Assembly (NCBI GenBank): GCA_963921825.1
Contig: OY997592.1
Coordinates: 27,879,730-27,943,729 of the forward strand
Source: Erodium maritimum
Taxonomy: Eukaryota; Streptophyta; Magnoliopsida; Geraniales; Geraniaceae
Length of the DNA stretch: 64,000 nucleotides
Direction: 5' to 3'
Below the pieces are notes generated by a model. It was not told where the DNA came from. It did not search any database and saw only the letters and a program-made list of their open reading frames with translations. Within the stretch, counting starts at the first letter, position 1; the number at the start of each line of letters is the position of its first letter. Both the position numbers and the translations under genes were made by a program. Positions 22,013 to 33,837 of this stretch are shown here, piece after piece.

Positions 22013-25000
22013 TGTAAGAACCACTCCCGGTCGATCCCGGTCGAACCGGTGAATTCTAGGCAAGTTTGACTTTCGGTCGGAAAAGTCAACCGATAGCTCA
22101 GGAAGCCATTCGGGACCTTTCCGGGGCCCAAATAGCTTAGCCGCCATCACGGTTAGCTTAGTTGGGCCGTTTCCTTCAGTTTGACTGTAATATTGGTTAG
22201 GTCAAATTTTGGTCAAACTTGGACTTTATATCGGTTATTTTTCCGATAAAATCTTGTAAAGCTGGAAATTATTTAAGTGGAAGTGACCCCACATGAAACT
22301 TGTCATATTTGGCTTGGAGGATGAAAAAGGAGCTTTAATTGACTCTTGTACCCTCCCAAGTTACCTTTAAAGGGATAGGACCTTAAGGGCTTTTTGGAAA
22401 TTGGACAAAATAGGTCATTTAAAGCAACATGAGCACACAACTCAGCTCATTCCCTATTGTTGCAGCCGAAAATCACAAGGAGAGGAGAGGAGAAGAGATC
22501 ATTTCTTGAGTAAGTAGAAAGAGAAGAAAGCTTGGATTTTGGAGCTTGTTCTTAGTCCTTTTGCCTCCATTTTCCTTCCATCTTCTTCATCTCACCATCC
22601 TAGAGGTCTGGATGCTCTCAACTGTCCATTTCATCTACTTTCCAATTCGGGTTTTTGTGGGTTTTTGGCTTGAAGTTGAAGAACTAGCTTTGTGGTTGTT
22701 GCTTGGAGAAGAAGTAGTGAAGTAGGTTGCTTGGATTATGTTTTTGGTTGAAGTTTTGATGAACCCATTGAGGGTGTTGATGTTTGGCAACTTTGGATGA
22801 ACATTTTGGAGTTAGAAGGACTTGGAAATGTGGTTTTTGATTTGATTTTCATGAAACTCGAGCTGGGGAAGAAAGGGGGAGAACCTGGACTGGTTCGCTA
22901 CAGAGCGTGACCTGGACCGGGCCCTGTGCCGGCACGGCAAGCCGCACGGAACGGGCCAGGTACCGGCACGGTGTGCTGCGCGGAACGGACGTGAGTCCGG
23001 CACGGAACCTCGCACGGTCCATGTCAGACTCCGGGCCGGTACGCCGCACAGTCTATGGTGGTTACCGGACCGGTCTATGACACGGTCCATGCCAGATTCC
23101 GGCACGGCCTGTGCTACGGTCAGGGCCGCCTTCCGGATCAAACCTCCAGATCCAAAAACTCTTCCTTTAAGCCCCTTTCGATTTCTAGATCACTTCGTTG
23201 ACCTTGTTTCCATTGTTTGAGGTTTATTCTGTAAATTTTAGGTTGAGGAACACTCCGTTGGTTTACTAATTTTGGTATTGTTGTGGTCCAAGACTGTGAG
23301 CCTGAGCTCAAGAGAAGGAAAGGCCTTGGACCCGAGCTAGAGAGTCGAAGATTACTCCAGAACCCGTGTGAAGAACGGAGGAGCAACTAACCGGCTTTAC
23401 AGTAGATTTTTAGAGGAAGACCTTAAGGTAGGGAAAGGCCTAACTACTCGAGTATTTCATTAATAGTATGCATGTTAGGTTAATAAAATCGGAAAGGTCC
23501 TAGAATTGCCTATAGGATGCGAATAACTAGAATAATCGTCTTTCAATTACTAATAACCGGATGTGTCTAGTATGCATGCTTAGGATGAGAATAACTAGTG
23601 TAACTCGCTTTCAATACTTGGGAATTGTTTTACAGGTAGAGAGGTCGTGATGAGCCCTCGGATTAGTTGTTGTGCTAGGTTCACATGCTTGGTTGCTTAG
23701 TTTGAATAAGATAAGAGTCTAACGAAACTAGCTAAATCGTATGCTTGATTGATTGATTGAATGTTTACATGATTGGTTGATTGATTGAATGTTGTATGAT
23801 TGAATGCTTGAACAGATGATCGAGTATGACTGGTTGTACCAAGGGGTATGATCAGGTGATCGATGGACCGTTGGATCGTGACAGGTAAGTATAACGGTAA
23901 GTGTAATGATTGAATGGATGTCTTTGGTGTGTTTTGGTGAAAGTGTGATTCGATAAGCATTCGTTGGTTGATGTGTTATGGGTGTTTCCTTGTTCTTATT
24001 CTTAGAATGTTTGGTTGTTCGGTATGGTACTTACACTGGGGGGGGGGGGGGGGGGTAATCCGGTGGTGTTATAGTAGTTGGTGTTGGCAGATCCTGTGGG
24101 ATAATGGTTGGTTATTGGACCCTACGGGGCATTGATTATTGGAGCCTGCGGACATTGATTATTGGACCCTGCGGGGCATTGATTACTGGAGCCTGCGGGC
24201 ATTGATTATTGGACCCTGCGGGGCATTGATTTCGGAACTTGTGGGCAATTGGATGTTTACCCTGCGGGGAAATGGTTACTGGTGTTTTCACCCAAGTGTA
24301 TGCGTCCTATGGGAGCACTACATTGGTTCCTTATGACATATGGTCCTTTCGATGCATTTCCGAGAATTCTGACGATGAGCATCCCTTTGGGCTGGTTTCC
24401 GGTGCCCCGATGTATGTGCCTCCTCTGGACCGAGGGAAAATCTGATATGATATGGATACTCTGGTGGATCGGAATATGGGAACCGATGTGACACCAGAAT
24501 CTATCCGTGGATCGGAGGCTTGAGAAAGCAAGTGATTGGTGTGCTATTAATTGTTCCCATTTTTGTAGTTATGATACTTTATAGTACTTTTCATGGATCC
24601 TTTTAAGTTATTGCAATCTTTAAGAATATGTAACTTTTCTCATTCATTCTGATTATTAGTGTTCAATTGCTTAATAGTATTTAAAGTTTTACTAGCATTT
24701 CATTGTTAATCATATTTAAATCGTTATTTGCGTTATCTTGTTAAAGCAGTTTCATTATTGATCTAAAGGTTGAGTTGTTTACGATTATTCCTACTGAGCG
24801 TAAGCTCACCCCTTTAGTTTTCTTACTGTTTTACAGGCGTACCTGATGTCTAGTGAGTTCGAGGCTCGGGAGCTTCCGGACGTCTTGGGGATTATTATAG
24901 AGTTGTGTTGGTCGTTTGTGCTAAACACTATTTATCTTACCCTTTATGTTGAGCTTTGACTCATATTTGCAGTTTTCGGATTATTTATTTATGAGTATTT

Positions 25001-25109
25001 GATGGAGTTTATTTGTATTTTTAAAGGATTTATCAATTGTTTATTATCTTTCTATTATTAACTCAGGTCACGTCTCGTGTCCGGTCAAAACCGGATTTGG
25101 GATGTGACA
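22013..25109 (+). mobile_element. solo LTR, gypsy family, with GCTCA target duplication
   Basis: It starts TGTAAGAACC and ends GGGATGTGACA, 3097 bp, flanked by GCTCA at 22008-22012 and 25110-25114. No internal region. It holds a run of 18 G (24038-24055) and a short tandem repeat of TTGATTATTGGACCCTGCGG type (24105-24245). The stretch TGTGACA at the end matches the other gypsy LTRs. It sits in the 5' region of defensin-like copy 2. Confidence 0.92.
24038..24245 (+). repeat. poly-G run and GC-rich minisatellite in solo LTR
   Basis: Eighteen consecutive G are followed, after 50 bp, by 4-5 diverged copies of a 20-24 bp unit around GGACCCTGCGGGGCATTGATT. Confidence 0.8.
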
Positions 25110-25932
25110 GCTCATATCTATGTATAACATTTTCAATATCGTAAATTAAAGAATGAAAAATGGAACCTCCATATTTGAAAATTATATTAAATTTAATATT
25201 GTACCAACTTTAAAGGATTTTTACACAATGAGGCGTAATAAATTTTATTATTTTATGACTTATTTTGCAACTAAGTTGATTTTTGGATTTAATTTAGTAT
25301 CGTTACCTTATATTCTCCTGATAGGAGGTTGCAGTCACCGATAATTGATAGGATATCGATTTTCAAACATTTACATTGTCCGACATTAAACGAATACTAA
25401 GATGAAAATTTATTCGATGGAAGTCTAATTATTTTCAGCATTAAAAATAAATTTTTAAATATAGTTGTCGTCTGGAAAAAAATTATGTAGTTTTATAGTC
25501 GTCTGAGATTAAGATTGATCCACTTATAATAGTTGTTTACAATAACTTATGGGATGAGATCCTAAGAACTAGGAGTAAGAGGACAAAAAGAATAGAAGCA
25601 CACACCAAATTGAAACAAACCATTAATCCTGCAATTGCGGCCAGTCTCACTACTGCTTTAGTTGGCGTACCCTAATTCTTCATATGTAGATATGTTATGT
25701 GATGTATTTTATTCATTTCCATCTTAAAATGCCAATTTCTCGAAAGAAATTTTTACGAGATCCCCACCAACCTAAATTTTGACTTTTGGATCCGGCAAAC
25801 GAATAATCATATCGAGTCCTTCTTTTTCCGGACAACACATACAAAGAGACCCGTATAATCAATCTCCCTCAATCCTTATATTCGACACTAAACGATTCAT
25901 TTCACAACGAAGAGAATGTAGATAGGTCTTTG

Positions 25933-26457
25933 TGTTGGATGATAATGAAAAATATGATGGTAAATATCATATTAATCTTTTTATTAAAATTCTGATTTAT
26001 TTAAAAACTTTATAAGACTAATAATGTGAGTTAATTAGAATTGACTGACAGTCAATTCTAGGAGGAATTCATGGGACTTGTCACCCTATGAATTCCCCAA
26101 TTTGCCCTTTCCGAAAGGCTATAAATATTCACATAATTAGTCTTATTTTACACACATCAAAAACCATCTCTAAAATAGTCTCCCCTTTACACTTTCTCTA
26201 TTCTTTGTTACTGGTGACTTTCTCGACGGTTTTGAGCTCGCCGACGTTAATCGTTGTATCCTGGGAGACCGTTGCCTATACGGGGCAATAAGTGTCTTAA
26301 GGAAAGTGGAGTACCACGCCTCGATTAAACTCCAATTTACTTAATCCTAATCAGTAAGCTAGCTGATTGGAAAGGTTATTCTAAATTCGTTTTGTAATTT
26401 CTATTATTATTATTATGATTTTTTTTATTGTTGATATACTAACCCCTATATCCTACA
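25933..26457 (+). repeat. 5' LTR of LARD
   Basis: 525 bp, TGTTGG...CCTACA. A TATA-like box (CTATAAATATT) lies near 26119 and would place the RNA start around 26150. The word AATAAGTGTCTTAAG is at 26287-26301. Confidence 0.9.
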
Positions 26458-26459
26458 AT

Positions 26460-26474
26460 CTTAAGACACTTATT
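26460..26474 (+). promoter_or_regulatory. primer-binding position of LARD, complementary to its own LTR
   Basis: CTTAAGACACTTATT starts two bases after the 5' LTR. It is the exact reverse complement of AATAAGTGTCTTAAG in the LTR (26287-26301; also 50787-50801 in the 3' LTR). It lacks the TGG start expected when a tRNA 3' CCA end is the primer. Confidence 0.7.
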
Positions 26475-27569
26475 CAAAAGGTGTATTGACGATGAACAAG
26501 TTCTATAAATTCTAATTTTTAGCTTTGCTAGTTCTTTGATCTCTAGAAATGAAGTACCTGAAAAGAAAGTTGTAAACACCATTTTAGAATTCAGTTTGAT
26601 ATTATGTTTCTAACAATCTGTTTCGTAGGTTTATATACCGGAAAAAAAAACTTTTCTAAAAAATTGATTCTGGTTTTTATTTCCGTTGCCGAATCTGGTT
26701 TAGAGGAGACGTTTGTCGTGCTGGAATCAAGGAAAAATCAAAACTTTCTGGAAATTGATCTGGAAATTCATTTTTTTCGAATCTATTTGGGAAAAAAATC
26801 CTGACAACCGAAGGGTTCATAGATTCAAGTGCGATTCTGAAGAAGTCAGAAAAAAAAAATTAATCCTTTGGTTCGAATTTGGATATTTCCAAAACGATTA
26901 CAAAGTATCAAATCAGACTTTGAAGAGCACCAGAGCAATTTTTTTTCCGGAGCAATGTTTCAATAATCTGAAATCAAACGTTTGATTCAAAGTCTTAAAA
27001 CTTATTTTCGGATTTATATTTTCAGGGGGCTTTCGAATTTCAGTTTTGAATCAGTATCAAAAGAGAAAAAAAACGTTATTTTTGAACAGAGATTCAAATG
27101 GGAAAAAAATTGTGGATCTTACTTGGGTGTTGATTTATGAGACTTGTAATCGTCTTTTAGGGCACGAGTACTTGTTTTTCCTTGTGGTTGGTTGTTGGTG
27201 TTTCTCCTTCCAGGTCCAAATATTTGTTTTTCGCTGTTGAAGCCATGCGGAACTGGAAATAGAAAAAAAAAAGTAGTGGGGCGCTAATGTTGTGCTGCTA
27301 CTAATTTGCGGCGTCAAAAACAACCCTAAAAAGGGTTGTGGTGTTTTTTTTATGTGGGTCGCAGCTGTTGTACAAGCCCAGAAAGAAAAGAACACCCCAA
27401 AACGCAAAAGGAGAGACGCGCGGATCTGTCAGCTGATCGGGTCAGTAGTGGATCGGGTCAGCCCACGAGTCGGTGCTGGAGCGGGTCTCCAGATATGGAC
27501 CCAGACCGGGTCAATCATATGGATCCGGATCGGGTCACCCAACCCGGCTGGACAACTTGAAAAAAAAGT

Positions 27570-27571
<2 letters not shown>

Positions 27572-27611
<40 letters not shown>
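27572..27611. repeat. TA microsatellite
   Basis: About 20 TA dinucleotides in a row; insertion site of the adjacent MITE. Confidence 0.9.
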
Positions 27612-27613
<2 letters not shown>

Positions 27614-27911
27614 CTTGGTATCAGGTACAAACCACCCCCCCTCCTTATTGTGCAAACTACGAACCAATCTGAGTCATAGGATCCCCCCAAAGTGATGTCA
27701 GCAGAGCGCACCAGATGCTGACACGTGGGCAATAAATATATAAAACACCGCACCTTATTGTGCAAACTACGAACTCACCAGGTGCTGACACGCGGGCGCG
27801 CGCGCGCAGAGTACTGATAGTTTGCGTAGCACGGTGCTGATAGTTTGCGCGCACAGTGCTGATAGTTTGCATTTTTACTAAACTATCAGCACCGTGCTTG
27901 TAAACTATCAG

Positions 27912-30637
27912 TGTCACGCCCCGAATTCAGTAGGACCGAACCCAGAATGCGAACGGTGAAACAATAAAACAATTTTCAAACATTTTAATAAAACCGCTTA
28001 AAATCACCACTTCAGTTAAACAAAAACAATATTTTACAACTGAAAAGCGTCCAAAACAAGCGGACAAAAACTAAAGCGTATGTCGCTAAACTACCAAAAA
28101 CTCGGACTCCCCACTCCCAGCTCTTCAAGCTTCGAGAGTTCCCCTTGTCCGCCTTGCGACCAGTACTTGTAGGAAAAGCAGCTAGGGGTGAGCGTTTCGC
28201 TCACCACCACGGATACCAGACTGACTACGGCATACTAGTAGAAATGCCGGAAACACCAACAACAGACAAAACACCGGGGACTACCATCCCAAACACAACT
28301 AACCCGACTGTCAAACGAAAACTGTTACTTTCCCCAACCATCTAAACACCCGTACCCGTAATATAGACCTGACACAGTAAAGACGACCTCAAAGAACACA
28401 ACACAAAAGTGATCAAAGTCACGCAAACCACAACCACAAGCCTCAGCACTTTACCGATCACGCGCCGGAAGGTGCGACACACCTGACGGGGACCACATCC
28501 CTCTGCTCTTTACCGACCGCGCACCGGAGGGTACGACACACCCCTCGGGCATAAATCCAGCCTCAACACTTTACCAGTCACGCGCCGGAAGGTGCGACAC
28601 ACCTGACGGGGACCACAACCTATGCTCTTTACCGACCGCGCATTGGAAGGTACGACACACCTCTCGGGCACAGCTCTAGCCTCAGCACTTTACCGATCAC
28701 GCGCCAGAAGGTGCGACACACCTGACGGGGACCACAGCCCTATGCTCTTTACCGACCGCGCACCGGAGGGTACGACATACCCCTCGGGCATAGCTCAACA
28801 TGTATCACCAGAACGATCATAGTCACAACCAAATAGCACACAATACCCCGCAAAGGAAAGGAAAAAGAATATAACAACACGACTAACTACCACTCGGCAC
28901 GTAAGTCAACCAAATACGGGTTCAACTCCCCACAGGCACTCATGGCCTCCCACAAACACAAACAATTCAATCAACCTACGGGCACAACCAAAAGCCACAA
29001 TCACTTCTAATGTTCGATACTTTCACTTATCCTATGACACCACTAAGTGTCGCATGCATTTCTATTGTTTGATACGTTCACTTATCCTACGACATCTCTA
29101 GGTGTCACATGTATTTCTAATGTTCGTTACGTTCACTGATCCTACGACACCCAAGTGCCACATGCATTTCTAATGTTAACTTTCCCTAGTCAGGGCCGAG
29201 ATCCGGCTACTTTTCCCTATCTCGTAACGCTTTCCCAAAATTCCACGCCCAAGCTCCGGCGTGCTCGCGATCAGTCGCCTAGCCTCCCCTTTCCGCGGTC
29301 GGTGGCACGATCTAACATGAACACAATTAAAACACTTTTTAAGTTCGCAGACAAAGCTGAATTTTAAAGAATTAGACGCCCAAACACAACCCTGGTAATG
29401 CCGATCAGTCCCAAACATCCCAATTACTCGACATTGTCAACAACGGGCCCGGAAAGGCCCGATTCGCCCGGCTCGGCGAATCTGCCCGGGATTGGAAAAC
29501 GCCCTTCCGAGGCTCCGAAAATTCCCGTTTTCGTTTCTACGATCTTAGAATAACTCAAGGGTTCCAATGCAATCGACGGAATCAATTTCCGACTTTCGAG
29601 TGATTTAATTCGCGTTTAAAGTTTCTAAACCCGAAATTTCCAACTTTCACAATTTAATTCCATAATTCGTTCTAGGTGTGAATTATCGATTCGGGGATCA
29701 TCCAAAACCACCCGAACACGAAAAACCTGAGGCCCGGCAAGTGGGCCCCACACGACCACAATGGAAAATTTTCCTTTTTGCCCCAAAACGTTCCTAACGA
29801 ACCCCAAACCTCAACCATTCGTCTTTAAACCAATTCTAACCAAAACCCAACCACATTTGACTCGTTTAAACTCAAACCCTAATTTTCAAACGTACCAAAA
29901 CGAGAAAAGAATGGGTTCTCACCGTAGTGAATGACGAGGGGAGTTCGAATCCGCAGCCATTGAGTCGATCGGTCGGTCGGATCGTCGGGAAATCACCAAA
30001 CCCTAACCTTTCTCTTTCCCTTTCCTTTTTATCTTTCTCCTTCTTCTATCTTCTTTCTCTCTCCTTCTTTCCCTTTTTTTTCTTCTCTGTGGCCGAACAC
30101 CACCCTTTCTTTCCTTTTATTTGATTCAAAAACTATCAACCTCTTAATTACAAAACTACCACTTCTTATTTCTTTATTTTAAAAACCAACTACCACCACT
30201 TGGGTGACAAGTGTCTTGTGGGTCCCACCTTTATGAAAAATATCTTTGTAGATATTTTCTGTCAAATTTGCGAAATTCGGCCGTCTCGGGCCCCGAACGG
30301 GCCCATTTTCCAAGAAATTACGAAATTTCACGTGCTACAAGGAAACGGCACAACTAAGAACGTTGTAACGACGACTAAGCTTTTTGGATCCCAAACGGGC
30401 CTCGAACGGACCAAAACGTCTCTCGGTTGACTTTTACTGCAAAAAGTCAACTTTTCCCGAATTGGTCAAAAAGTTGCCCTGAGTCACCCAGAACTCACTT
30501 TGGTCGATATCGGGGTCAACTTAAGTCCGATATGACCCTCGGGGTCAATTTTAGGTTCATTTAGGTGTATGTCCAAAATTTTAAATTTTTCCGTTTTTCC
30601 GCCGATTGACCGGCGTTGACCAGGAGCGGTCTTTACA
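27912..30637 (-). repeat. 3' LTR of G3
   Basis: 2726 bp from TGTCACGCCCCG to GGTCTTTACA on the plus strand. A minisatellite with unit of about 118 bp is at 28440-28800 (CTTTACCGATCACGCGCCGG and CTTTACCGACCGCGCACCGG alternate). C-rich pyrimidine stretches near 30000-30100 are not coding. Confidence 0.9.
28440..28800. repeat. LTR minisatellite (3 units of about 118 bp)
   Basis: Each unit holds two half-units beginning CTTTACC and passing through GGTACGACACACC or GGTGCGACACACC. The same array is in the G3 5' LTR at 35550-35915. Confidence 0.8.
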
Positions 30638-30654
30638 GTCTACCCCCTTAAAGG
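30638..30654 (-). promoter_or_regulatory. polypurine tract of G3
   Basis: The minus strand reads CCTTTAAGGGGGTAGAC immediately before the 3' LTR, as expected for the plus-strand primer. Confidence 0.75.
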
Positions 30655-33600
30655 AATTTCGTCCGCGAAATTTGTATCAAACGTACTTCCGGAGTCAATC
30701 AGGTTGGTGTACTTCGCGCGAACCTTGTCCTTGTGCTCCCAAATCGACTCGGCTCCTTGGTGCCGCCACTGTACCCGTACTAGGCGGACAGTCTTGCCAC
30801 ACAGGACCTGATCCCGTATATCGATTTCTCGAACCGGCGTCTCCTCATACGAGAAATCACCAGCCACCTCGACATCTGCCTACTCAATGACGTGAGAGGG
30901 GTCCGCATTATACTTCCGCAACTGGGAAACGTGAACATTCCCAAGCTGCGCTGGTAGTGCAAGTCAGTATGCAACTACTCCCACTCTACTCAGACCTTGC
31001 AAGGCCCGATATACCGCGGGGCTAAATTTCCTCTGTCGCGGTTGAAACGTACCAGTCCATTCTCCGGACTCACCTACAGGGATGCACGGTCACCCACTGC
31101 GAACTTGAGAGGTCGGCGCCGTCTGTCAGCATAGCTCTTCTGCAGACTCTGCACGGTCTTCAACCGCTCACGTTTCGACTCGACCTACTCAGTCGCCTCT
31201 CGAGCCAGTTCTAGACCCAGTAACTCTTATTCCTCACTTCTGCCCAGCACACGGGCGATCGACCCGGCCTACCATACAACGCTTCGAACGGTGCCATCTC
31301 GATACTGGCCTGAAAGTTGTTGTTGTAGGCGAACTCGGCTAACCGCTCACGAAATCCATCGTGACATGCTCCCATCTCCACTGTGCAACCTGGAGTGGCT
31401 GCAATAACCCAGCGGGACGCTGATGTTCGGCTCTCACATGCTGACAAGTGAGGCACCGCGATACTAACTTTGCAACCGCTCTCCACATCCTGCTCCACCA
31501 GAAAGGTGGCTTGATGTCGAGATACATCTAAGTGCTACCCCGTGCACTCTAAGACGCGAATGATGTGACCCTTGCGGCACGCCTACTCCGCAGTTGCGTG
31601 GCACGAATAACCCTCCTCGATAACGTAACCCCCAATCAGCACTAAGTTCCCAGCCTTCCGCCTCGACACCGCTGACGACCTCTCTCGGAGCTCTGACGTC
31701 TCGACATCCTCCGACTGCGCCTCCATCACTCGGGCAAGTAGTGATGGCTGAGCCACTAACGAGCACATGGCCACGCCACCAGTAACCTCCTCTAGCTCAA
31801 GCCCAAACGTGCCCAGTTCTCCCATCATGTCCCACTCTCGGACTGATATGCTAGCAAGGCCCGGAACCGACTTCCTACTCAGGGCGTCGGCAACCACATT
31901 CGCCTTACCCGGATGGTAGTGTAGCTCAAAGTCGTACTCCTCAAGTAGCTCCATCCATCGCCGCTGGCGCATGTTCAGGTCTCGTTGGGAAAAGATGTAC
32001 TTGAGGCTCTTGTGATCCGAGAACACCTAAAAACGCTCGCCGTACAGATAATACCGCCAGCCCATTAGCGCGAACACGACTGCTGCTAGTTCCAAGTCAT
32101 GGGTATGATAGTTGCGCTCATGTGTCTTCAACTGCCTGGAGCCATAAGCAACAACTCTACCCAACTACATCAGTACACAGCCCAGTCTTTCCCCGGACGC
32201 GTCACAATAGACCTCATACCCGACCCCTCTCTCTGGCACTATCAATACTTGCGCGGTAGTCAGACGAGTCTTCAGCTCCGTGAACGCACGTTCACAATCC
32301 TCTGTCCACACAAACCCGACTCCCTTGCGCGTCAAAAGAGTCATAGGCGCGGCTAGTTGCGCAAAGTCCTGGACAAACCGCCGATAATATCCTGCCAACC
32401 CCAAGAAGCTGCGTATCTCGAAGACACTCGTGGGCCGTGCCCACTTCGAAACCGCGTCGATCTTCAATGGATCGACCAGTATAACGTCACGGTATACAAT
32501 GTGACCGAGGAATTACACCTCAGCGAGCCAAAACTCGCACTTCTCCAGGTTGGCATATAGCTGATGTGTGCGCAGCAGGGTCAGAACAGCTCTCAGATGC
32601 TGCTCATGTGCCGCCTCGTTCTGCGAGTAGATCAAGATGTCGTCTACAAACACCACCACAAATTGATCTAAGAACGGCCGAAATATACTGTTCATCAGAT
32701 CCATGAACGCTGCAGGTGCGTTCGTCAGTCCAAATGGCATCACCAAGAACTCGTAATGCCCATAGCGTGTCCGGAATGCAGTTTTTGCAACGTCCCAATC
32801 CCGGACTCGCAACTGGTAATATCCGGATCGCATATCGATCTTCGAGAAGCATGTCGACCCTCTCAACTGGTCGAACAAGTCGTCAATTCTCGGCATCGGG
32901 TATCGGTTCTTCACCGTAACCCAGTTCAGCTTCCGATAGTCTATACACATCCGAAGCTCTCCACTCTTCTTCTTCACGAAGAGTGCTAGTGCTCCCCACG
33001 GCGATGTGCTCGGACGGAAAAACCCCTTCTCCCGAATCTCCTTGAGCTGACGCTTCAGCTCGGTCAACTCTGCTGGCGCAAACCTGTAAGGCGCCATCGA
33101 TATCGCTGTTGTTCCCGGCATCAGGTCAATCCCGAACTCCACCTCACGAACTGGTGGTAACCCGCTCAACTCCTCAGGAAAGACCTCGGGGAACTCACAC
33201 ACCACTCGCGGTAACTCTCGAATCAGCACGACCGATACTTCCTCCACTGCGGACAATGCCGACAGGAGAACCCCGCTCTTACTGCCCAGAATACACGAAC
33301 CTTTCGTGTTTCCTGTTGACACCGTCACTCGGCGCCTATAACAGTCGATATTGGCTCGGTACTTCGCCAGCCAATCCATTCTCAGGATCACGTCAAAGGC
33401 TGTCATTTCGTAAGTATCCTTCCCACGGATACACGCACAAGCTCAGTCGCTGCCGAACCTTACGGGCCCTCGCAGTCTCTCTAAGACCTCGCCCCACTAC
33501 CACCGTCGTGCCCACCAACTCCGAACATACCCAAATCCTCGGGGTGAGGACTCGATCCAGCATCAGGGCTCTTGAGCCCTCTCTTGATCCTCCTGTATCA

Positions 33601-33837
33601 GTTTGCTTTTCTAACCTCGCAGGCAAGACAGACCCTAGTCAACACCACATCGCCCCCAACCGGCGTGTCCAGACGCAGGGGTGGACTCAACGGCTCTAAA
33701 CTCAGCCCCAACATCTCAGCACAACTCGACGAAGCAAACGAATGTGACGCCCCCGTATCCAATAAAAATGACGCCCAAATCAGAGACCGAACAACCACTC
33801 CATTAGTCACACCGATAAGGTATAGCACAACCCTCAC
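30640..33837 (-). pseudogene. gypsy pol: protease, RT, RNase H, partial integrase, chromodomain-like tail
   Basis: Protease near 33760 shows LLDTGASHSF. RT (33406-32513) carries [29 protein letters not shown] and the catalytic FVDDIL. RNase H follows in the same frame ([36 protein letters not shown] to [15 protein letters not shown] near 31870). Integrase keeps its zinc-binding end ([20 protein letters not shown]) and [11 protein letters not shown], then jumps straight to [14 protein letters not shown], losing about 100 residues that include the DDE catalytic residues. The tail (30867-30640) is chromodomain-like (VRLVRVQWRHQGAESIWE). In-frame stops at about 32513, 32165 and 32030 sit mostly where glutamine is usual. 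Protease and RT are separated by further damage near 33400-33600. Not functional. Confidence 0.88.

Larger units (their letters stand above)
26458..27611 (+). other. LARD internal region, left part
   Basis: Non-coding, AT-rich leader with no recognised protein motif. It ends in a TA microsatellite (about 27572-27611) that received the MITE at 27612. Confidence 0.6.

Noticed and set aside
28440-28800. CRISPR-like spaced repeats
   Set aside because: The units are contiguous minisatellite copies without unique spacers, in a plant LTR.
33109-33699. 196-codon plus-strand frame
   Set aside because: Antisense shadow of the G3 protease/RT region.
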